A DNA stretch of 44,759 bases. Origin: an uncultured Rhodospirillales bacterium (GTDB taxonomy: Bacteria > Pseudomonadota > Alphaproteobacteria > Acetobacterales > Acetobacteraceae). Of this stretch, positions 35,458-42,123 are shown in pieces (position 1 is the first letter of the stretch; the number at the start of each line of letters is the position of its first letter). The position numbers and the translations under genes are program-made. The stretch covers positions 1 through 44,759 of the forward strand of contig CAIRTN010000258.1 in NCBI GenBank assembly GCA_903881515.1, given 5' to 3'. The notes beneath the pieces are model-generated. The model saw nothing but the letters and a program-made list of their open reading frames with translations. It had not been told where the DNA came from and made no database searches.

Positions 35458-37005
35458 ATGACCGACTATCCCGCCGATACCATGTGGGGCCTGCTGGCCC
35501 GTGGCGCCGAAACCGCCGCCGCCATCGCCGCCCCCTCGTCGGACAAGGAATCCCGCCCGCCGCTGACCCATGGCGCCCTGCGCAGCCTCGCGACGGACAC
35601 CGTCGCCGCGCTGAACGCCATGGGCATCGGCCGCGGCGATCGCGTCGGCATGGTGCTGCCCAATGGCCCCGAGATGGCCGCCGCCTTCATCGCGGTGGCC
35701 TGCGGCGCCACCACCGCCCCGCTCAACGCCGCCTACCGCGCCGATGAGTTCGAGTTCTACCTCTCCGACCTCAACGCCAAGGCCCTGGTGATCCAGCAGG
35801 GCATGGAAAGCCCCGCCCGCGCCGTCGCCGCCGCCCGCGGCATTCCCATCATCGAGCTGATCCCCGCCAGCACCGCCGCCGGCGCCTTCACCCTCGCCCC
35901 CGAGGCCCCGCTCTCCGGCACCCCCACCCAGCCCGGCTTCGCCGGCGCGCAAGACGTCGCCCTGGTGCTGCACACCTCCGGCACCACCTCGCGCCCGAAG
36001 ATCGTCCCCCTTCGGCACATCAACGTCACCGCCTCGGCCTATCATATCGGCGAGATGCTGGCCCTGACGCCGTCAGACGCCTGCCTCAACATCATGCCGC
36101 TGTTCCATATCCACGGCCTGATCGCCGCCGTGCTCTCCTCCATCGCCGCGGGCGGCGCGGTCTCCTGCACCCCCGGCTTCAACGCCTTCCGCTTCTTCGC
36201 CCAGTTCGACGAAGTCCGCCCGTCCTGGTTCACCGCGGTGCCCACCATGCACCAGGCCATCCTCGGCCTCGCCGGCCGCAACAAGGCGCTGATCGAACGC
36301 GGCCGCCTGCGCTTCATCCGCTCCTCCTCCTCCTCGCTGCCGCCGCAGGTGATGACCGCCGTCGAGGAAGCCTTCGGCGTGCCCGTCATCGAAAGCTACG
36401 GCATGACCGAGGCCGCGCATCAGATGGCCTCCAACCCGCTACCGCCGCGCCCGCACTACGCCGGCTCCGTCGGCATCGCCGCCGGCCCCGACGTCGCCAT
36501 CATGGACGACGACGGCAATCTGCTCGCCACCGGCGAACTCGGCGAAATCGTCATCCGCGGCCGCAACGTCACCGCCGGCTACGAAAACAACCCCGACGCC
36601 AACGCCAAAGCCTTCACCAATGGCTGGTTCCGCACCGGCGACCAGGGCACGCTCGACGCCGACGGCTACCTCCGCCTCACCGGCCGCCTGAAGGAAATCA
36701 TCAACCGCGGCGGCGAGAAAATCTCCCCGCTCGAAGTAGATACCATCCTGATGGATCACCCCGCCGTGGCCCAGGTCGTCACCTTCGGCATGCCGCACAG
36801 CAAACTCGGCGAGGAAGTCGCCGCCGCCGTCGTGCTGCGCGACGGCCATACGCTGGACGAACACGGCCTGCGCGACTTCGCCGGCGAACGCCTCGCCCCC
36901 TTCAAGGTGCCGCGCAAGATCGTGTTCCTGGCGGAAATCCCGAAAGGCGCCACCGGCAAGCTGCAGCGTATCGGGTTGGCGGAGAAGCTGGGGTTGTCAG
37001 GCTAA
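35458..37005 (+). CDS. AMP-forming acyl-CoA ligase, oxalate-CoA ligase-like
   Basis: The 515-aa ANL-superfamily enzyme activates a carboxylate with ATP and CoA. It has the P-loop-like LHTSGTTSRPKIVPL (residues ~165-179), MPLFHIHGL, the YGMTEAAHQM motif (~318-327), GWFRTGDQGTLDADGYL and the C-terminal GRLKEIINRGGEKISPLEVD, with the catalytic Lys in PKGATGKLQR. The SRPK and FIRSSSSSLP/SNPLPP features resemble the Pcs60/AAE3 oxalyl-CoA synthetase group. The OFA transporter next to it agrees. No frc or oxc gene is in the window. GGAGAGGA precedes ATG 35458. Confidence 0.85.
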   Translation: MTDYPADTMWGLLARGAETAAAIAAPSSDKESRPPLTHGALRSLATDTVAALNAMGIGRGDRVGMVLPNGPEMAAAFIAVACGATTAPLNAAYRADEFEFYLSDLNAKALVIQQGMESPARAVAAARGIPIIELIPASTAAGAFTLAPEAPLSGTPTQPGFAGAQDVALVLHTSGTTSRPKIVPLRHINVTASAYHIGEMLALTPSDACLNIMPLFHIHGLIAAVLSSIAAGGAVSCTPGFNAFRFFAQFDEVRPSWFTAVPTMHQAILGLAGRNKALIERGRLRFIRSSSSSLPPQVMTAVEEAFGVPVIESYGMTEAAHQMASNPLPPRPHYAGSVGIAAGPDVAIMDDDGNLLATGELGEIVIRGRNVTAGYENNPDANAKAFTNGWFRTGDQGTLDADGYLRLTGRLKEIINRGGEKISPLEVDTILMDHPAVAQVVTFGMPHSKLGEEVAAAVVLRDGHTLDEHGLRDFAGERLAPFKVPRKIVFLAEIPKGATGKLQRIGLAEKLGLSG

Positions 37006-37017
37006 GGGAAGGAAGGG

Positions 37018-37136
37018 TCTTCTTTTTCTGTAGAAAAAAGAAGCAAAAAAACTTCATTCGCTTGCGCTCGCCGTCCGACCGGTCAGCTTATGGATAAAAG
37101 TCTTTTTGCTTCTTTTTTCTACAGAAAAAGAAGATT
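37018..37136. repeat. Large inverted repeat of the GCAAAAA hairpin family
   Basis: The left arm (37018-37054) begins TCTTCTTTTTCTGTAG and runs into GAAGCAAAAAAACTT. The right arm (37098-37136) is its nearly exact reverse complement. Each arm also folds on itself (CTTCTTTTTCT with AGAAAAAAGAAG). It fills most of the 158-bp gap between the acyl-CoA ligase and the next gene and is probably a terminator. Confidence 0.75.
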
Positions 37137-37163
37137 CTTACTAACTCGCACCGGAGACCCATC

Positions 37164-38138
37164 ATGAAAGTCGCAATCTTCGGCGCCGGAGCCATCGGCG
37201 GCATGATGGGCGTCAAGCTCGCCCAAGCGGGCGCCGATGTCACCTTCATCGCCCGTGGTCCGCATCTGGCCGCGATGCAGGCCAACGGCGTCACCATGCA
37301 CAGCGGCGGCGAGACCATCGTCGTGCACCCGCGCTGCGTCGGCTCCGCGGCCGAGGCCGGGGTGCATGACTACGTCATCGTCACCCTGAAAGCGCATTCC
37401 CTGCCGGGCGTGGCCGGGGACATCGCCACGATGATGGGCCCCGAGTCGGCGCTGGTCACCGGCGTCAATGGCGTGCCCTACTGGTATTTTCACGGCCTCG
37501 AAGGCCCCTATACCGGCCGCCACGTCGAAAGCGTCGATCCCGGCGGCCGCCTGCTGCAGATCCTGCCCGCCGCGCAGGCCATCGGCTGCGTCGTCTATCC
37601 CGCCGCCGAGGTCACCGCCCCCGGCGTGATCACCCACACCTACGGCGATCGCTTCAGCCTCGGCGAACCCGATGGCAGCCGCTCCCCGCGCGTCGAAGCA
37701 TTGTCGAAGCTGCTGATCTCCGCGGGCCTCAAAGCCCCGGTCCGCCCGCGCATCCGCGACGAGATCTGGGTCAAGCTTTGGGGCAATCTCTGCTTCAACC
37801 CGGTCTCCGCCCTCACCGGCTCCACGCTCGACCGCATCACCGGCCGGTTAGACCTGCGTGCCCTCTGCCGTACCATGATGCAGGAGGCGCAGGTGGTCGC
37901 CGAAGCCCTCGGCACCCGTTTCGCCGTCTCGCTGGAAAAGCGCATCGACGGCGCCGCCGAGGTCGGCGAGCACAAGACCTCAATGCTGCAAGACCTCGAA
38001 CGCGGCCGCCCGATGGAAATCGACGCCCTGCTCGGCGCCGTGGTCGAATTGGGAACCCTCACCGGACACCCGATGCCCACCTGCGAAACCGTGCTCGCCC
38101 TGGTCCGCGAGCGCGCCCGCCTCGCCGGGTGCTATTAG
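37164..38138 (+). CDS. panE: 2-dehydropantoate 2-reductase-like protein
   Basis: The 324-aa NADP-dependent reductase has the Rossmann start KVAIFGAGAIGGMMGVKLAQAGADV (residues ~2-26, split here), LKAHSLPGV and TGVNGVPYW. The ApbA_C domain has the conserved EIWVKLWGNLCFNPVSALTGST (Lys near residue 202) and REMEIDALLGAV-like RPMEIDALLGAVVELG. ApbA/PanE enzymes reduce ketopantoate to pantoate for CoA synthesis, but many bacteria carry paralogues with other 2-oxoacid substrates, so the gene symbol is tentative. GGAG precedes ATG 37164. The last 50 bp recur at 38770-38819. Confidence 0.8.
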   Translation: MKVAIFGAGAIGGMMGVKLAQAGADVTFIARGPHLAAMQANGVTMHSGGETIVVHPRCVGSAAEAGVHDYVIVTLKAHSLPGVAGDIATMMGPESALVTGVNGVPYWYFHGLEGPYTGRHVESVDPGGRLLQILPAAQAIGCVVYPAAEVTAPGVITHTYGDRFSLGEPDGSRSPRVEALSKLLISAGLKAPVRPRIRDEIWVKLWGNLCFNPVSALTGSTLDRITGRLDLRALCRTMMQEAQVVAEALGTRFAVSLEKRIDGAAEVGEHKTSMLQDLERGRPMEIDALLGAVVELGTLTGHPMPTCETVLALVRERARLAGCY

Positions 38139-38255
38139 AGCCTCATCCGACCTGACGAGATCGCCCGTCGGATAAAAATGCTGGCGGAAACAGCGTGCTA
38201 TCGCTGCAATGCCTGGCTGAAATTTCTAAGGCGCCGGCTGTCTCGGTCGGCCCAT

Positions 38256-38443
38256 CTAGCAGGCTGCTGAAAAAGGCGAACCGATCCGCCCAGTGGGGCA
38301 CGGCCCAAGCGAATAGAAGTTTTTTGGTTCTTTTTTTCAAAAAAGAACAAGAAAAAAGTCTTCTTTTTTATAAAAAAGAAGCAAAAAATTTCCTTCCTTC
38401 GCTTGCTTCAACTGGGCGCGCTGGTTTTTCAGCAGCCTGCTAG
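38256..38443. mobile_element. MITE-like foldback element
   Basis: Perfect 19-bp terminal inverted repeats, CTAGCAGGCTGCTGAAAAA at 38256-38274 and its complement at 38425-38443, bound a 188-bp element without a plausible gene. CTAG at both outer ends could be a 4-bp target duplication. The terminal sequence resembles inverted repeats of insertion-sequence families, but I cannot name the parent element. Two T/A-tract hairpins are nested inside. Confidence 0.65.
38327..38381. repeat. Nested pair of T/A-tract hairpins
   Basis: GTTCTTTTTT/AAAAAAGAAC (38327-38348) and CTTCTTTTTT-AT-AAAAAAGAAG (38360-38381) are perfect stems, followed by GCAAAAAATT. They belong to the same dispersed family as those at 13072, 37018 and 41328, but here sit inside the MITE-like element. 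Confidence 0.7.
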
Positions 38444-38500
38444 AGCGTGATGACCGAAGGTGGAATCACCGGAGGTCTGAATCACGCGATCAAACAAAGA

Positions 38501-38546
38501 GCTAGACCGTGATGAGTGATCCTATCATCACCCATCACGGTCTAGC
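38501..38546. repeat. Inverted repeat GCTAGACCGTGATG
   Basis: GCTAGACCGTGATG (38501-38514) pairs perfectly with CATCACGGTCTAGC (38533-38546) around an 18-nt loop. Just upstream, AGCGTGATGACC and TCTGAATCACGC form a looser related palindrome. This looks like an intergenic repeat family of alphaproteobacteria. Confidence 0.6.
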
Positions 38547-38590
38547 GTCAGCCACTGAGATGCGCTGTCGGAGGACGCAAGAAATCAAGT

Positions 38591-38697
38591 AGATTGACCA
38601 CAGAGGCACAGAGGACACAGAGCAGGATAGAGAACAAGGAAATTAGTCCTTTTTTCATTTTCTTCCTCTGTGTCCTCTGTGCCTCTGTTGTCAATCT
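38591..38697. repeat. CACAGAGG-type long inverted repeat
   Basis: Two 32-bp arms (38591-38622 and 38666-38697) pair at 31 of 32 positions around a 43-nt loop. The arms are built on ACCACAGAGGCACAGAGG. Repeats of this kind are scattered through many unrelated bacteria and produce spurious reading frames with TTEAQRTQ. The arms must make a strong RNA or cruciform hairpin. Confidence 0.75.
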
Positions 38698-38769
38698 GCT
38701 TTCTTCCCAATCCGGCCGGTCGTCAGCGTTGGTTCTCGAAAGCACCCCGGCTTACGCGATCCCATGCGG

Positions 38770-38819
38770 CCGTGCTCGCCCTGGTCCGTACGCGCGCCCG
38801 CCTCGTCGGCCGCTATCAG
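38770..38819 (+). pseudogene. Duplicated 3' fragment of the panE-like gene
   Basis: This 50-bp stretch matches the last 50 bp of the panE-like gene (38089-38138) at 43 positions. Both encode VLALVR-x-RARL-x-G-x-Y near the C-terminus. The copy has lost the stop (CAG for TAG) and overlaps the stop of the DUF6134-like gene. It is a remnant of a duplicated or displaced gene end on the far side of the repeat-rich gap. Confidence 0.65.
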
Positions 38820-39454
38820 TCCTGAACGTACGTGATCGTCGAGCCATCCTCGCCGATCGCCCGCAGCGCCGTCCACACATCGGCCTGATCGTACCACAGG
38901 TTCAGCGTCGCCGGCCCGGTCAGCGCGAACTGCGCCGCCGGCACTGCCCGCCCCCGCGCCTGCACGGTATCGCTGCCCTTCGGCTGCACGCTGAAATCCA
39001 TCAATTCGCCGTTCTGCAGATTGACCATCGGCGCCGCCATTTCCGCCCGGTTCCAGTGGCTGGCGACGATGCTGCTCTCCGGCGCCGCGTAGCGCTTCGC
39101 CTTCGAGCCCTCCACCATCAGCGCGCCGTTCTGCCGCGCCGCCCGCATCCACACCTTATCGCCGCCATCGACCCCTTGCGCGCTCGCTTCCATCAACACC
39201 CCGCGCCGCCAGGTCTCCTGCCCGCGCAACGTGTAACGATACAGCGTCAGCGGCCCGAACCCGACAGCAAGGTCCACCGCGATCTCCACCGACAGATCCG
39301 CCCCGGAGGGCAAAAACGTCACCGCATGCGTCCCGATCGCGCTGCCATTGCGGAACACTTTGAACACAAGCTTGCGGTCATCCGGCACCGCCGCGCCCGC
39401 CGGCAGCGCCGCCGCCATCCCGGCCCCGACAAACAATCGTCGCGTCAGATACAT
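38816..39454 (-). CDS. DUF6134-like exported protein
   Basis: The 212-aa product has an N-terminal export signal (YLTRRLFVGAGMAAALPAGAA, possibly Tat-like) and then an all-beta body: LVFKVFRNGSAIGTHAVTF (residues ~29-47), YRYTLRGQETWRRG, SHWNRAEMAAPMVNLQNGELM and a C-terminal LWYDQADVWTALR. This fits periplasmic DUF6134 proteins of unknown function, often found beside lipid-modification genes. It diverges from the DUF1295 gene across an 84-bp gap. Confidence 0.75.
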   Translation of the reverse strand: MYLTRRLFVGAGMAAALPAGAAVPDDRKLVFKVFRNGSAIGTHAVTFLPSGADLSVEIAVDLAVGFGPLTLYRYTLRGQETWRRGVLMEASAQGVDGGDKVWMRAARQNGALMVEGSKAKRYAAPESSIVASHWNRAEMAAPMVNLQNGELMDFSVQPKGSDTVQARGRAVPAAQFALTGPATLNLWYDQADVWTALRAIGEDGSTITYVQD

Positions 39455-39538
39455 CTTGTCCTCGTTCTCCGGTCTAGGGTGTGCATCCGGATACGCCTAC
39501 CTATTTGGAGTGGATGCAGTCGTGAACCAGGGATCGGC

Positions 39539-40303
39539 ATGGAATTGATCATCATCGTCGCGGCAGGCCTCGCTCTGGCGATGAGCCTCGCCTGGCTGGT
39601 ACAACGCATCACCGGCAACTCCGGTTGGATCGACGCGATCTGGAGTTTTGCCACCGCCGCCGCCGGCGTCACGCTGGCGCTCGCCCAGGGCGGCCCCCGC
39701 GCCCTGCTCGCGGCTGGCCTCGTTGCCCTCTGGGGGCTGCGCCTGGGCATCCACATTGCGCGGCGCAGCGCCGGCGCGCATGACGACCCGCGCTATGCCG
39801 CGCTGCGTCAGCAATGGGGCAGCACGTTTCACGCCCGCCTCTTCTTTTTCCTGATGATCCAGGCCGTCTGCGCCCTCGTCCTCGCACTATGCGTCCTGGC
39901 CGGCGCGCGTCAGCCCGCCCCGTTCCCCGCCCCCGCCGATTTCGCCGCCGTGCTCGTCATCGCCATCGGCATTGCCGGCGAAGCCCTCGCCGACGCCCAG
40001 CTGCGTCAGTTCCGTGCTGTCCCCGCCAACCGCGGCAAGGTCTGCGACCGCGGCCTCTGGGCCTGGTCGCGCCATCCCAACTATTTCTTCGAATGGCTGG
40101 TCTGGCTTGCCTGGCCGGTCATGGCTTTCGGCTCGCTCTGGATGATCCTCGCTCTGCTCGGCCCGCTGCAGATGTACTGGCTCCTGGTCTACGCCTCCGG
40201 CATTCCGCCGCTGGAGGCGACCATGCTGCAAAGCCGCGGCGACGCCTACCGCGCCTATCAGGCCCGGGTCTCCCCCTTCTTTCCCCTGCCACCCAAGGTC
40301 TGA
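39539..40303 (+). CDS. DUF1295 membrane protein (steroid 5-alpha-reductase-like)
   Basis: The 254-aa protein has about six or seven membrane segments and the family's C-terminal signature GKVCDRGLWAWSRHPNYFFEWLVWLA (residues ~161-186, split here; the SRHPNYFFE block is diagnostic) and GDAYRAYQARVSPFFPLPP. It is probably a NADPH-dependent reductase acting on membrane lipids. It starts at ATG 39539 after AGGGA and is followed after 1 bp by a cyclopropane-synthase-like methyltransferase, so the two should modify the same fatty acyl chains (inference). Confidence 0.85.
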   Translation: MELIIIVAAGLALAMSLAWLVQRITGNSGWIDAIWSFATAAAGVTLALAQGGPRALLAAGLVALWGLRLGIHIARRSAGAHDDPRYAALRQQWGSTFHARLFFFLMIQAVCALVLALCVLAGARQPAPFPAPADFAAVLVIAIGIAGEALADAQLRQFRAVPANRGKVCDRGLWAWSRHPNYFFEWLVWLAWPVMAFGSLWMILALLGPLQMYWLLVYASGIPPLEATMLQSRGDAYRAYQARVSPFFPLPPKV

Positions 40304-40304
40304 C

Positions 40305-41324
40305 ATGAACCTGCGTGAACTCGCCGGCCTGGCCGCCGACCGGCTCGACCTGCCCGACGCCATTCTCAAAGCCGGCGTCTCTGCCCTGGTCTCCCGCACC
40401 AGCCGCCTGCTCGCCGCCGCGCCCGATAGCGCCGAAGCCGATTTCGTCCGCGACCTCGCCGCCGCCCCCATTGCCCTGCACACCGATGCCGCCAACGCGC
40501 AGCACTACGAACTTCCCCCGGAATTCTTCGGCCTCGTGCTCGGTCCCCGGCGCAAATACTCGTCCTGCCTCTACCAACCCAACGACACCCTGGCCCAGGC
40601 CGAAGACCGCGCTTTGGCCGAAACCTGCTCCCATGCCGACCTCGCCGACGGCCAGCACATCCTCGAACTCGGCTGCGGCTGGGGCTCGCTCAGCCTGTGG
40701 ATGGCCGAGCGCTACCCCGCCAGCCGCATCACCGCCGTCTCCAATTCCCGCCCGCAGCGCCTTTACATCGAAGCCCAGGCCCGCGCCCGTGGTCTCGCCA
40801 ACCTGACCGTCATCACCGCCGACATGAACAATTTCGCCCCCGAGGGCCGGTTCGACCGGATCGTCTCGGTGGAAATGTTCGAGCACATGTCGAACTGGCA
40901 CGAACTGCTCGCTCGCCTGAACCTCTGGCTGACCCCTGACGGCCGCGTCTTCCTGCACGTCTTCAGCCACCGCCGCACCCCCTACCGCTTTCACACCGAA
41001 GACCGCGCCGACTGGATCGCCCAGTATTTCTTCACCGGCGGCATCATGCCCAGCCACAGCATGATCCGTCACTTCGCCCCCACGTTCGAGCTTGAGCAGG
41101 AATGGTCCTGGAACGGCCGGCACTACCAGCGCACCGCGCTCGACTGGCTGGCCAATTTCGACCGCGACCCCGACGCCGTCGCGCGCATCCTGCGGCCGGT
41201 CTACGGCGCCGACACCCGGATGTGGACGCGGCGGTGGCGGATTTTCTTTCTGGCGACGGCGGGGTTGTTTGGGTATGCCTCGGGGGATGAGTGGGGCGTA
41301 AGTCATTGGAAACTCAGAAAGTAA
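40305..41324 (+). CDS. Cyclopropane-fatty-acyl-phospholipid synthase-like methyltransferase
   Basis: The 339-aa SAM-dependent enzyme has the CFA-synthase blocks AQHYELPPEFFGLVLGPRRKYSSCLY (residues ~64-89, split here), the SAM site ILELGCGWGSLSLWMAERYP (~118-137), VSVEMFEHMSNWHELLAR and the HIFSH-like HVFSHRRTPYRF (His for bicarbonate). It methylates phospholipid acyl chains, giving methyl-branched, cyclopropane or furan-type products depending on its partner. With a DUF1295 reductase directly upstream, a methylated saturated product is plausible. A GCAAAAA-family hairpin follows its stop. Confidence 0.88.
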   Translation: MNLRELAGLAADRLDLPDAILKAGVSALVSRTSRLLAAAPDSAEADFVRDLAAAPIALHTDAANAQHYELPPEFFGLVLGPRRKYSSCLYQPNDTLAQAEDRALAETCSHADLADGQHILELGCGWGSLSLWMAERYPASRITAVSNSRPQRLYIEAQARARGLANLTVITADMNNFAPEGRFDRIVSVEMFEHMSNWHELLARLNLWLTPDGRVFLHVFSHRRTPYRFHTEDRADWIAQYFFTGGIMPSHSMIRHFAPTFELEQEWSWNGRHYQRTALDWLANFDRDPDAVARILRPVYGADTRMWTRRWRIFFLATAGLFGYASGDEWGVSHWKLRK

Positions 41325-41327
41325 GAT

Positions 41328-41351
41328 CTTCTTTTTCTGAAGAAAAAGAAG
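41328..41351. terminator. GCAAAAA-family hairpin terminator
   Basis: CTTCTTTTTCT (41328-41338) and AGAAAAAGAAG (41341-41351) form a perfect 11-bp stem with a GA loop, followed by CAAAAAGACTTTTTT. It lies 3 bp after the methyltransferase stop and ends in a T-run, so intrinsic termination is likely. Confidence 0.75.
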
Positions 41352-41423
41352 CAAAAAGACTTTTTTCCATAAACGCGAAAAAAAACCTTGACGAGCGCGA
41401 GGGAGTTAGATAGAAGCCCATTT

Positions 41424-41990
41424 ATGGATTTTCTCGATTACCTCCTCACCCGTCTGCGTGCGACGATTGCCGCCAAGGCAGCCCCGTTGCGGGGGGCGCT
41501 GTGCGCGCTGCTGAACCTAGCCTGGAACCGTATCAGCCGCGCGCAGTACCGGCTCGACAAACTGATCGCCAAATGGCGCGCCGGAACCCTGCCCAAGCCG
41601 CGCCCCTCACGCGCCGGCCAGCCCCGCAAGCCGGCCGCCACCACCACCGAACGCCCGAAATTCCCCTACCGCCGCGGCTGGCTGCTCGAATTTGCCGGCG
41701 AAATTCCGTATCTGGGCGAGGAACTGCAGCGGCAGATGGAGAGCCAACCCGAATTCGCCGAATTCATCGCCGCCTGCCCACAGGCCGGCCGCATCCTACG
41801 CCCCCTCTGCCACATGCTCGGCATCGAGGTCCCGGCAACGTTCCGGCGCGAACCGCCCAAGCGCAAGCCGCGCCCCCGCGCCGAACCGCGCCCGCCCAAG
41901 CCGCCCAAGCCGGAATTCCCCCACCCGAACCGCGACCTTCCGGCCCGTTTCCGCATCCGCGTCCCCGGCCTGCGCTGGTCCAGCGCCTGA
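41424..41990 (+). CDS. Small Arg/Pro-rich protein, paralogue 3 (complete)
   Basis: The 188-aa protein has an N-terminal helical region ending in RLDKLIAKWRAGTLPKPRPSR (related to the W-R-x-G-x-L-P block of the proteins at 2359 and 14975). A central domain follows (GEIPYLGEELQRQMESQPEFAEF and CPQAGRILRPLCHMLGIEVP, residues ~95-150), then a Pro/Arg/Lys-rich tail. Unlike its two relatives it has a proper stop. I associate the PQAGRILRPLC motif with conserved Acetobacteraceae proteins of unknown function. ATG 41424 is the likely start. The 133-bp gap that follows shows no feature. Confidence 0.75.
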   Translation: MDFLDYLLTRLRATIAAKAAPLRGALCALLNLAWNRISRAQYRLDKLIAKWRAGTLPKPRPSRAGQPRKPAATTTERPKFPYRRGWLLEFAGEIPYLGEELQRQMESQPEFAEFIAACPQAGRILRPLCHMLGIEVPATFRREPPKRKPRPRAEPRPPKPPKPEFPHPNRDLPARFRIRVPGLRWSSA

Positions 41991-42123
41991 GTCTGGCCAA
42001 AGCCAGCGCCGTCCCGCTTTCCCTGCCCCGGCAGGGGAAGCCGCTAGGCATGTACAAAAGCATTTTCCGCCTCGCTCCCCCCGTCGTCTTCAGGCACCTT
42101 GCGGGCAAGAAACGGGGGAAACC

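Noticed and set aside
38195-38443. 82-aa plus-strand frame in the repeat region
   Set aside because: It lies almost wholly within the MITE-like element and its hairpins; Lys/Phe-rich by T/A-tract translation.
38594-38740. Apparent protein start with TTEAQRTQ and FFLCVLCASVVNL
   Set aside because: It is a translation of the CACAGAGG inverted repeat; such frames are known artefacts of this repeat and it has no independent support.
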